Assembly: GCA_025558075.1 (NCBI GenBank)
Contig: JAHLKF010000001.1
Coordinates: 1,674,001-1,738,000 of the forward strand
Direction of reading: 5' to 3'
Origin: Gaertneriomyces semiglobifer
Lineage: Eukaryota > Chytridiomycota > Chytridiomycetes > Spizellomycetales > Spizellomycetaceae
DNA length: 64,000 nt
This document shows, in pieces, positions 32,421 to 41,879 of this stretch (position 1 is its first letter; every line of letters starts with the position of its first letter). The position numbers and the translations under genes were made by a program. The notes under the pieces are model-generated. The model was not told the origin of the DNA, searched no databases, and was given only the letters and a program-made list of their open reading frames with translations.

Positions 32421-32995
32421 ATGACGGTGAGTTTGGCCAAATGGAGGACGTTATGGATGCTGTTCTCGATGCCGGCTAGTGGATGGTTTGACATAAGCCG
32501 ATCTTATGACTTTTGGATGCGAAGCGTTACATCTGTGTGCGCTGTACAAGATGTTGGGGATGAATGTTTACCGACGTTTGACGTCTGTGGCGACCACGAA
32601 TGCGTCATGCAGGCGACCGAAATTGCCAGAAGGTTGAAGATGTGAAAATCGTTTGTACAAGTGCTGACCCGCTTTACGTCCTGTAGTTGGCAGTCGACCT
32701 CCTCAACCCCTTGGCGTCTAGCGAGGCCCGCAAGCACAAGCTCAAGCGTCTCGTACAGAGCCCCAACTCTTACTTCATGGACGTCAAGTGCCCCACTTGC
32801 TTCAGCATCACCACCGTCTTCTCCCACGCTCAGACCGTTGTTCTCTGCGGTAGCTGCAACACCGTCCTCTGCCAGCCCACCGGAGGAAAGGCTCGTCTCA
32901 CTGGTGCGTATCTATTTATGCTCTTGTATGATCTTCAAGGAGCCACTAACACTTCTTTTCCAGAGGGATGCTCCTTCCGTAAGAAGTCCGGATAA
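32421..32995 (+). CDS. RPS27: 40S ribosomal protein eS27
   Basis: Exons 32421-32426, 32687-32903 and 32964-32995 give 84 residues, the normal length for eS27. The first coding exon holds only ATG ACG, followed by a 260-nt intron (long for this window), a pattern common for ribosomal-protein genes. The zinc ribbon is intact: [17 protein letters not shown] and [23 protein letters not shown] give CxxC...CxxC, and the protein ends [10 protein letters not shown] looked for box C/D snoRNA signals in the long intron and saw no convincing pair. Confidence 0.97.
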
Positions 32996-33522
32996 GCTCT
33001 CAACTCAAAGTGCGAGAGAGAGGATTCCAGGGTCGGCTCCTACGATGTACAGTAGTAGTTGAATACAGGGGCTTCAAGCTTCATTTTCGGGTTTTTTTCA
33101 TCTTGTCCCTCGTGGGCATGTTACGACTAGGACTGCCCGGCCTATGTCATTCTTGTGGTTGCGCGCTGCCCTGGTGCCGGCATGCCGCATACCCGTTTTA
33201 TTGAGTTGACTTGGTTCTCCATGATGTGATCATGAGAATTTGAAGAACTCTATTGTATCCGCCGCTGCGAGAACTGTTGTTCTCTCTGCTTCTGCTGAAC
33301 ATCCATTGTGGGTGTTTTGGAAACGCTGAACCTACGGTGCTTGTTATGCATTAGAAGCATGTGTGCTTCATGTGAAGAGGCTTCTCTCAGGAATTCCTTC
33401 TCCTAATGGCTGCCCAATGTGAGGTGTAGGCTGTCAGATTCTAGCAGCTGACGAGAAATGCTCGTCATACCACCACCAGCGTGTGTAAGCCAGGTAGGTA
33501 TCTATTGGTAAACGTTTTCATA
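32996..33522. other. Intergenic, convergent 3' regions
   Basis: 3' side of eS27 (+) and of SCAI (-). Contains T-rich and TGTGTGCTTCATGTG-like simple sequence, no gene or RNA recognised. Confidence 0.55.
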
Positions 33523-36021
33523 TTATGTAGCTGGAGTCTTCGGGGCTTCAGCAGGGAAGTTATACAGCTTGTCCACTCCCGCCACATTCGTCAGTTCTTG
33601 AAGCTTGCTTGTAATTTCGGGCGTCGATGCAATGGTCGGCAGCATGGGCGGGAATGCAGATGGGAAATGCTAGTGATGGGTGTTAGCATGTAACAGCATG
33701 CAAATGCCAATGCCTCCTGAACTTACTTGAGAGTCCTTAAATCCGGTATGCGCGTGTAGGATCGCATCGCAGAAGACATAGCGCATAAGAAATTGTCGCA
33801 GGAAATCATCTTGAAGGAATCGTTTGTACGCAAAGTCTTTTAATCAAGAATAGATTAACGGAAGTATCCCACACCGCAGTTCGGCGAATGGGCACATTAC
33901 CTAGACGTTCTTCCTTCTCGAAAAGATCCGCAATCGTGTTCTCAATGTCGGTGATCAGTGAGATACACTTATCCCACGTCTCCTTGTCCGCCTCAGTGAC
34001 ATTTGAAATAAACGCGAAGGCTTTCACTGGTGCGTGCAAAAACAATGTGAATAGGCTTCCAATCTGCGTATTATCTGATACGGTAGTACCATTTAATCAA
34101 GGGTGTTCGCAATCAATGATAGAGCGCAGTTACACTTACCTCTAATGGAGGCCGGATACTCAGTGGGACTCATCAGTATCACCGTCGTCTGCGCGAACAC
34201 TTTTGGGAATTCCTGATTGCGCGCCGTGAGCCAAATCGCACGTAAAAGACGGAGCGCATCATCCACTGTACCCTAAACGCCACGCTGTTCGTACTCTCAA
34301 CTATCACAAACATTGGTTTTCGCGTCCACGGCAGAAGGTCACACGGGTGAAGGCAGTGCGTGAGCGGCGCATTGCTTGGTTCAACTTTGTCGGTCTTACG
34401 GGTGAAGTTGAGATTGACGGCTGTTGCGACCCCACCGCTGTATCCCGCTGTTAGACTGGACTCTGGTTGGTCAGCCTTCACTGGCTTTTTGGCCCCATCA
34501 GCGGAGAGGTATAATAACATGGCTGAATTCTCATTGATGTCCTGTAAAAATTGGCGTCAAATCGAGGTTCCTTTTGGTGAAATAACAAGCAATTCCCAAA
34601 CCTTGAACGCAGTGGCTATGTAATGCATCAATTGAGCAAAAGTAGGCCTGTACAGCAAGTACTTGTGTGGATTCGTGCGCCTGGTTGCACTTTTTTCCGC
34701 TCCACCAGCCACTGCCGTATCATCATTTCCACCCTTGTCGCCGTTCATTTCTTGCTTCTTTTCACCTGCTCCTTCCTCCTGTTTCGCGGCCTCTGCCAAG
34801 GCTGGCTCCCTCTCCAACGACTGCAGAAGGCGATACATATCCAACGTCAATTCCGAGAACCTAATCTAGAAGTTGACAATGGTCAACACTGTGTGACGAG
34901 AAAAGCATGCCGTGAGCTAGAGTAATACCTGGTTTTGATAATTTCCGACCAAGATGGCTTCCTGGAGCATCAGTCTGGGTGTCCCATCTTGTGCAAACCG
35001 GGGCGTTCGCTCGTTATGCAGCCGACTAGGGACGGATAATGGTTGCTGACCTTCCCGGTCCACGGGCGTCGTCTTCTTTTGTGCCTGTCACGCAATGGAG
35101 AAGCATCAGCGATGTGTACACGAGTACAGCAGAAACAAACTTTACCTCTAAAAACGTCGAGATCTCCGAAAGTACAACGTTCCATTCCGCGGCATCCGGC
35201 GGGTTGAACGCCTTGGCATACTCATCGATCAATGTTGCAAACTCTTCTACGAGCTTCTTGATCGTATCGTTTTTGTTGAGGAACAGACATACGACAATGA
35301 ATCGCGCGTAGTATCGCAGTTTCTTGATGGCCAGAGCTGGGCTGTTTATTGTGCATAAAAAATACTGTCAGTCTGGAGCACATTTCAAACAAGGTTGAGC
35401 CTGTGTTTACCTCTCAGCTTCAAGGACGTCTTTAAAGTACTGCCTTGCGCGAACCGCATCATAAAAGACGTATGACTCTTGCAGATAGTTTGTCTCGCTG
35501 GTGCGCAGATAGTAGTGATAATAGAGCTCTGCCAAATCGGGTGACCGCACTCGTGAGCAGCTCTTCTCTAGAAACGCAGATCGCGAACACACTCACGTCC
35601 GATTTTCGAGGCCACTTCTCCAATATCCCACCGCTTTAGGCCATAGTAGTCTTTGTTTTCAAGAACATGTCTATGTTGTTGTTGGAACTTCCATAGTTTG
35701 GTGTAAACCTATGCATCAACGGAATAAGTGCCAGCTCGCAACGTCACGGGTTGGTACATGACATGAAACTCACTTCAAACGTTCTATGAAAGTACGATTG
35801 CCAATTTCTCCCAGTGGGCGGCAAGTCTCTAACGGCCAAAACACCGTTAGCATGGCTGCGGGGGTTTTCGCCTCTTGAGAACAAACCTACTTTAAACCGG
35901 CGAACAATTGATGCGACTTTTCCAATAGGTATCGAAACTCTTGGGCAATGTCATTGGGATCGCGCGTATCGCTTCCAACAGCAGACACTGGCGCTGGATC
36001 ATAGTGTCCGTGGTCGGTCAT
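33523..36021 (-). CDS. SCAI: SCAI-family protein (suppressor of cancer cell invasion homologue)
   Basis: Twelve exons, right to left: 35891-36021, 35774-35828, 35597-35708, 35411-35528, 35146-35341, 34929-35084, 34602-34865, 34272-34541, 34140-34212, 33901-34074, 33727-33836 and 33523-33669; 601 residues in frame, close to the animal protein. Family blocks: VYTKLWKFQQQHR, GLKRWDIGEVASKIGQLYYHYYLRTSE, ARQYFKDVLEAE, KKLRYYARFIVVCLFLNK, AEWNVVLSEIS, ELTLDMYRLLQ, NPHKYLLYRPTFAQL, SAMLLYLSADGA, VFAQTTVILMSP, GSLFTLFLHAP and DFLRQFLMRYVFCDAIL. In animals SCAI is a nuclear cofactor in transcription (MRTF/RhoA) and DNA repair. A low-complexity insertion (EGAGEKKQEMNGDKGG) sits near residue 320. Confidence 0.93.
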
Positions 36022-36177
36022 CCTTGCTGTACAGCGGTGGAGGCTAGTCGCTTGTGTGTGTTATGGGGCGAGAATCCAGAAACACGCGTGCAAACCCGAA
36101 CTCAGCTCTGGTGTTATCTTTTTTATTATGCAACTGAACGAGGACGAATTTCTGCCAAAGATCATCCTACAGCAAAT

Positions 36178-36867
36178 ATGAAACTATTCTTACTTTGCTT
36201 ATTGCTTGCGTGCACCGTTGTCAGCAATGTCCGCGCCAACGTGGAAAAGATAGTCTTTTCCTATCCCTTGAGTGCCGAGCTTGACAGCTTGCACGTCGGG
36301 AACGCATCGGCCATGTAAGATAAGAGGTGGTCATATTGACATCAGATACCACGCTCTGAACCTCCCTTGCAAAGGAAGAGCTGAACTGTCCATAAAATCG
36401 CCGATCTTACGAGATAAGATTAACATAGCCGATGGAGAGATAAAATATTACCAGCTCCAGTTACAACCTGGACGTTGGGAAGTCAGAGTTTGCTGGCAAG
36501 CAACGGTAAGAAGGTGAACGGTGCTTTTCGTTTTAGATGATTAGGTCTCACTCTAGTTTATCAATTCTTTAAGGCGCCCACCGACTGGGAGTTGACCTTG
36601 TTCAAACCTCCCGAGACTCTGGGGCGATCATCGCCTATGATACGTGTGCAAGGAGTGCCTTCGTACGTCCCCGTCAACCCTACACACGTTGTTCAGGAAG
36701 TCCCGTTCGTACTGGTCCTGGATCGTCACTTGCTAGGTTTCATTCCAAAGTCAACAGTTCCTACACTCGCGATAGTGGCATTGGTGTTGGTCGTGGCTTG
36801 GTTATGGATTGTTCCATTTGTGCAAAAGGCGCTGATGGAAGCGATTATGAAGGAGAAGACGTCTTGA
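36178..36867 (+). CDS. Small type I membrane protein, secretory pathway, unrecognised
   Basis: Exons 36178-36314, 36346-36505 and 36574-36867 give 196 residues. The start gives a signal peptide (KLFLLCLLLACTVVSNVRA). The lumenal part is beta-rich, ending with RWEVRVCWQAT and APTDWELTLF, and holds two cysteines that could pair. One transmembrane helix (TLAIVALVLVVAWLWIVPF) lies near residue 165-183, with a short KALMEAIMKEKTS tail. The first intron is only 31 nt, which is very short; the phase fits, but an alternative splice pattern is possible. No family recognised. Confidence 0.6.
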
Positions 36868-37318
36868 TGGTGCTTTTCTTTGGTTTGGTGATTACTACTG
36901 CTGAATGGTGGCTTTACGAGCATTCAGAAGACGAGCGTCGCACCACTTGTGCGTTTAGCATCGCTCGACTGTCGCTTTGCCAACAGTACTCATGGGCTTT
37001 ATCAGCGATTCAGCGAGAATCGCCTGGCGGTGAGTACGCCAAAGGAGTCTGAATCCCCGAGCTCCGAGGAGGCCCATCTGTGATCCCCATAATCAGATGG
37101 GAAATTTTAAATAACATGAATTCTAGCTCGGGCACATCCATGTCGTTTGGAGATGAAGGATAGATGCAGAATGTTTCGCAGCGTAATTCGCCAGTCGTGT
37201 CATTGTCTCAAGGATGCTTTAGTGAAGCCGCGAGTAGGGCTGCGGTCCATAAATTCTATTTATTCATACTTTACATAAGAACATAAGATAGCTCTCTAAA
37301 GCTAGTTCACCGGGCGAT
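36868..37318. other. Intergenic, convergent 3' regions
   Basis: Between two converging genes. Short ORFs only; nothing recognised. Confidence 0.55.
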
Positions 37319-38989
37319 TCATTCAGCAGTAGCAAGCTTAATATGGTGACCAGAATACTCCTTGGCAAGAAGATTTCCAAGTTTGGTCGCCGCAACGGCA
37401 ACAACCGCCATTGGGTGACCCGCAGGTTGAAAGGGGATCAGTGAGCCATCGCCAATGCGAACTCCCTTAACACCGCGCACGCTGAAGCTTGAATCAACAC
37501 AAGTGCCCATAGAACATGTACCCAGATGGTGGGACAGGCCGACAGCGTTACGGCGAACGTAGTCGTGGTCAACGACTTGGCCTTCAGCAGGAATCACTCT
37601 TTTCAAAGAGTACTCGGAAGCAAGAAGACGGCTGCTTCCGTATTCAATCGCATGCTCCGCAACCTGACGCAGCTTTTCCACATCTTCATTCAGTGGATCG
37701 GCGAGATAGTTGTTGAGAATTTCTGCCGGAGCGTCAACATCAGCAGAGGTGATGTAAACATGGCCTCGGGCTTTGGGATTCGACAAAATGGCGTTCAAAT
37801 GGATGGCGCGATATTGTTCTAATCCCACAGGTGCTGGCGCCAATGCTCCCCACTGCGCTTGCCTTCTGCCGCTGACCATAATTTCATAATCAACCCGCCC
37901 TCCGTCTTTAAGAGATCCCCAAATGACGGCTTGGTTGTAGTAAGTGCGAACTGGTAAGGCACGGTTGGCAAGATAGAAGACTGGGACTCCCATGCCATTG
38001 CTCAAATTCTCGCCAACAGCATTGTTTTCGGCAATGACTGGAATACCATGCTTTTCTAGCAAATCAGGGTTGCCGATTCCAGAAAGTTGCAGAATCTTGG
38101 GTGTGTTGATGGCGCCCGCTCCAACGATCACTTCTTTCTTCACCTGAACAATTTTTATCTGACCAGTTGTCTCATCGCGATACTCAACGCCGGTCGCTCG
38201 TTTCGTTTGAGGGTCAATGATGATCTTGGTGACAAAAGCCTGAGTGCGGACCGTGAGATACTTGTTTCCTTTGCGCACAGCGTCACCAAGGTTTGCCTCG
38301 TACGAAGATGACCGTCGACCTTCCACACCGACAAATTCGAATGGGCTGATCACGTCCGTCTTGCCTTTGCCAAGCGCAGAGTTGTAATCAACGACGGGTT
38401 CGTATCCAGCGTCTGGGCCCGCCTTAAGCAGACGAGAGGTATAGTCATCGCTATCAACACGTGTAAGTGGGAACACACCTCGCTTGCCCCGCAAGGAAAA
38501 GTCAGAGTCTTTGGGCGACGCTTCGAGCTGCTCAAAGACATTCTTCAGATTGTGGTATTCCCAAGAAGAATCGTTCATTAGCTTGGCGTACTCATTGTAG
38601 TCTTCGGGAGATCCTCGCGTCCATTGACCACTATTATGGGCACTGCTACCACCGGTAAGACGTCCAAAAAGCGCCTCCGTTGTCTTGCCAAGCAAGCCCG
38701 GTTCCGGAATTGTTGTAAAGTTCCATGCAAATTTGGCACCACGGGCAACTAAGACTTGAGTGTCAATGTACTCGACCTCAGGTGCATGAAGAGATTCGAC
38801 GCCAGCCTCCAAAACGAGCACACTGTATTTCTTCACATCGAGCAGCTTTTTCGCCACGATACTGGCGCCCATGCCCGAGCCAACGCAGATGAAATCGAAC
38901 GACTCTGCCGCTGGCGCCGCCGACGTTCCCACGACGTTCATCCCCAGGGCCAAGGCGGCCAAACATGCCAGCTTTGATAACCCGATCAT
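37319..38989 (-). CDS. Secreted GMC oxidoreductase (FAD-dependent)
   Basis: Single exon, 556 residues. A signal peptide (LSKLACLAALALGMNVVGTSA) precedes the FAD-binding VGSGMGASIVAKKLL (GxGxxG at about 38-43) and LVLEAG. The GMC signature region GRLTGGSSAHNSGQW binds flavin; QLSGIGNPDLL is the second GMC signature. Near the end GLSHHLGTCSMG carries the catalytic histidines (487-488) and FQPAGHPMAVVAVAA a further His (525). GMC enzymes oxidise alcohols or sugars and can make hydrogen peroxide; the substrate is unknown. The protein is a little short at the C-terminus. Lack of introns contrasts with its neighbours. Confidence 0.93.
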   Translation of the reverse strand: MIGLSKLACLAALALGMNVVGTSAAPAAESFDFICVGSGMGASIVAKKLLDVKKYSVLVLEAGVESLHAPEVEYIDTQVLVARGAKFAWNFTTIPEPGLLGKTTEALFGRLTGGSSAHNSGQWTRGSPEDYNEYAKLMNDSSWEYHNLKNVFEQLEASPKDSDFSLRGKRGVFPLTRVDSDDYTSRLLKAGPDAGYEPVVDYNSALGKGKTDVISPFEFVGVEGRRSSSYEANLGDAVRKGNKYLTVRTQAFVTKIIIDPQTKRATGVEYRDETTGQIKIVQVKKEVIVGAGAINTPKILQLSGIGNPDLLEKHGIPVIAENNAVGENLSNGMGVPVFYLANRALPVRTYYNQAVIWGSLKDGGRVDYEIMVSGRRQAQWGALAPAPVGLEQYRAIHLNAILSNPKARGHVYITSADVDAPAEILNNYLADPLNEDVEKLRQVAEHAIEYGSSRLLASEYSLKRVIPAEGQVVDHDYVRRNAVGLSHHLGTCSMGTCVDSSFSVRGVKGVRIGDGSLIPFQPAGHPMAVVAVAATKLGNLLAKEYSGHHIKLATAE

Positions 38990-39116
38990 AGCTGAATACC
39001 GTGATGTAATAGACGCCCTATCTTCAGATCCTTGTCACCGTCGGTATAATTATGGATTCACACAATGCTCTTCCCGCCTTGCAGCCCTTTGCAGGGAAGA
39101 AGCGAGGGCGGGCCTC

Positions 39117-39127
39117 GCCTTTTTATA
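39117..39127 (-). promoter_or_regulatory. TATA box of the GMC oxidoreductase gene
   Basis: Minus-strand TATAAAAAGG about 130 bp upstream of the start codon at 38989. Clear match to a canonical TATA element; role inferred from position. Confidence 0.5.
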
Positions 39128-39856
39128 CGATGCTCAACGACCATGTCCGAAAGTCATCTTGAGAGCGGTCGTGGACAGCGCGGTATCCTTCCTCCTCCTT
39201 TGGTCGGGGTCATTAAACCCAAACGGGGTAAATTGGCGGGATTCTCTCTGCTCCTGGTGTTGTAATGTTCGTTAATGGACCTGAATTTGAACCTTAAAAG
39301 CTGAGAAGGAGGAAGAAGGATCTGCCCATGCGGGGAATGCAAAACGCGCAATTTCAAAACGCGTGTGCGCTTGTTCTGATTTGGTGAATGATGACAACGA
39401 TGGCGGATGAGGAGCATCTGGAAGGAGGTTGCCAGCATGCACGCAGCCGCCGTTTGAATTTGGCCGCATGCGAGTTCGGTAGCTAGTGCGTCACGCACAG
39501 TGTAATGAACATAGAGCGAGTATGTATCTGATATTTATCTCATAACGGACCAACAAACCAAACGGCAAACCAACCACAAAGTCCTAATCAGATAGCAATC
39601 TTTCATTAATTTCCCTCCAGCACCGTCGCAAAGTGACAAAGTCGAATCCAAACCTCCACTATAATGAGGAGTCAGCAGGCCGAGAAGGTAACGAGACAAC
39701 ACCTAACTTGGTCAATGCTTGGAATATCGGTGTATCGTGTATCGTACTAAGTGGGCAGCGGGAGTCAGAGCACTATCCACACAAAACTCATATAAAAAAG
39801 GAAAGGCATACTTTTTGCAACTCTTAAGTGGCAATTTCGATTGGGCTGCCACCATA

Positions 39857-40235
39857 CAGTTCGCATACCCTCACGTTCACCATAACGCATAAGTGATGAT
39901 GGAAGTAGAGAGCCACCGACCACCACATAGAGGAATATGCTTACCGCCAGGACCCCAAGCTCCAACCCGTAATGCGGAGAGTATGGTGAGTTTGACCGCA
40001 GGGGAGACATGGTTAAATAGTCACTGCTTATGCGGCTTCACTGCCCGCAGTTCGCATACCCTCACGTTCACCATAACGCATAAGTGATGATGGAAGTAGG
40101 AGCCACCGACCACCACATAGAGGAATATGCTAACCGCCAGGACCCCATGCTCCAACCCTTAATGCGGAGAGTATGGTGAGTTTGACCGCAGGGGAGACAT
40201 GGTTGCATAGTCACTGCTTGTGCGGCTTCACTGCA
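39857..40235. repeat. 191-bp tandem duplication, two copies
   Basis: Copy 1 is 39857-40047 and copy 2 is 40048 to about 40235. Both begin CAGTTCGCATACCCTCACG and end TGCGGCTTCACTG. They differ by a handful of substitutions and a 1-nt indel, so identity is about 95% by eye. Each copy holds a GGTGAGTTTG and, on the minus strand, an ATG-initiated frame; in copy 2 that frame is closed early by a stop. Confidence 0.92.
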
Positions 40236-40465
40236 GTTTCGGCAAACCCAACGACTCGACCTTGACGCGAACACTGGTGAGTTGAAATTGAACGTGCCGA
40301 CGGTCTCCTTATATACTACAAACTGTGCCATCGCCAGGTGGAACGGTAACTGTGCCACACCTACGCGCTAGTACTGTCCGACTATTAAATGGAATTTCAA
40401 GCAATTTCACACACTCTCCCTGCCAGACTGCCAGGCAGGGATCAAGTGGATCAAGTGCAACAAAA

Positions 40466-41577
40466 ATGCCTGCACGGCCTCCCACTACAGGTAACAAAGC
40501 CATCGGAAAATTTTTTCTCCTTGAAGACCTGCGTTCCGCAATAGGCGTGAGCCCTTGCTTTCCTGAAATTCCTGCAAAGAAATGGGGAAAATTGCAGGAG
40601 CTCACCGACGGTATACCTGCTACGGAGCTCGTATCCCGAAACCCTAGCGACGTACTGAGCTGTATTTTTAAGGATTTTTCGAGTCTGGGTGGAACGGGTT
40701 ATTTGTCAGACGCAATTCGGACGCATGCAGTGAGTTGCTTACAATACCTCCGTCAAGAGACGGCGAGAGCTGCTCTACTTGGCGCGATTCAAGAACGACG
40801 GGACTCTCTCCTTTTCCAAAACGAAGAAAATCGCAAGAAGCGCAAGCTTCATCATGAACGACAATTGGCAGGATATTTATTCGCTTCGTTCTAGCGGTGA
40901 GGCTGAAAGCAGAGCTTCGCGAGAGCGAAGAATTCGTGCAGTACAAGCCTTGAATTCGAATGCTACCATAGACGACGTCCGAGGCGCATATTGTGACTTC
41001 CTCTTCACAGATGACACCATTGGCTTGCACTCGGGATGGGGCAAGGAATTCGGAGCAGCAGCCAACGTGGGTGCTAAACGAGACAATCTGAAGAAAATAG
41101 TTGCGGACAAGAATGGCCTGCTTACGTTGCTTAGAGACCAGCACTATGCGCTTGGGGAGGATATTCTGGCGACAGGAGGTTCGATGAAAGCATTGCGGAG
41201 GCTGATAGTACCTGGGTTGCTCATCAACAACTGGACCTATCGACTCTTCGTGCTCGGATACCTTCGAAACGGGTTTCACGCCGCGAAAGAGATTGCCGCT
41301 TTTCAGGTACCTATGGCCGTCAACAATAGCTTTCCGTCTCTGATGGGAGATCTGCTGCTTGGACAGCTGCGGTTCAAGGTACGTGCATGACACGCGCATA
41401 GTGTTTCAAGCACGGTGAGGCTGACGACCGGCTCAGACAGTGCTTTACCAAGCACATGACACGTATTTGCATTATATCAACACGGAAGACCGCTCTGAAG
41501 ACGGTGACGTTGAAACTAACACCGACTGGGTCCCGCCAGACCACTTACGGACGCCGAACTCTAAACGAAGGCAATAA
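40466..41577 (+). CDS. Unrecognised protein, probably lineage-specific
   Basis: Proposed exons 40466-40729, 40794-41378 and 41437-41577, 329 residues. The second intron (GTACGT...CTCAG, 58 nt) is firm: it keeps frame and ends in a coding exon with a stop. The first intron starts at a perfect GTGAGT (40730); the acceptor at 40793 keeps frame, but a CAG at about 40871 also would. Without it two overlapping frames look like a frameshift. The protein is hydrophilic and mostly helical, with a basic segment (KTKKIARS, SRERRIRAVQAL) and an acidic region near the end (NTEDRSEDGDVETNTD). No domain, signal peptide or membrane segment recognised. Confidence 0.5.
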
Positions 41578-41879
41578 ATTTGTCGAGCAACAGAGCTATT
41601 CGATTTGTTTCGCACAGTGCTTGATTTTCTCACACCAATGCACATTCACATTTTCGGCCAGTTGTGCCTGCTATCAGTATTCCTTTTTGCGCAGTACACC
41701 TTGACATTGAGCTGAAAAACTGCGTTCTTCCACCCGACCCACAACACCCACTTATTGTGCATGTTCATCCAGAGAAGCTTCGTTGGAGTTCTCTAGCGGA
41801 AGCTTCAGGCCTTTAGTCCATTCATATGTGCAGTGTTATGTGGTATTCACCTGCATCATCAGATGGGCCATGTTGATCA
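41578..41879. other. Intergenic, convergent 3' regions
   Basis: About 300 bp between two converging unrecognised genes. T-rich, nothing recognised. Confidence 0.5.

Larger units (their letters stand above)
38990..40465. other. Intergenic, with promoter elements and a tandem duplication
   Basis: About 1.5 kb. Near 39117-39127 the minus strand reads TATAAAAAGG, a good TATA box ~130 bp upstream of the GMC start codon. From 39857 a 191-bp unit is tandemly duplicated (separate entry). Short open frames inside the duplication are interrupted and differ between copies, so I do not call a gene. Confidence 0.5.

Noticed and set aside
40730..40894. Overlapping frames suggesting a frameshifted gene
   Set aside because: A consensus GTGAGT donor at 40730 with in-frame acceptors explains the change of frame.
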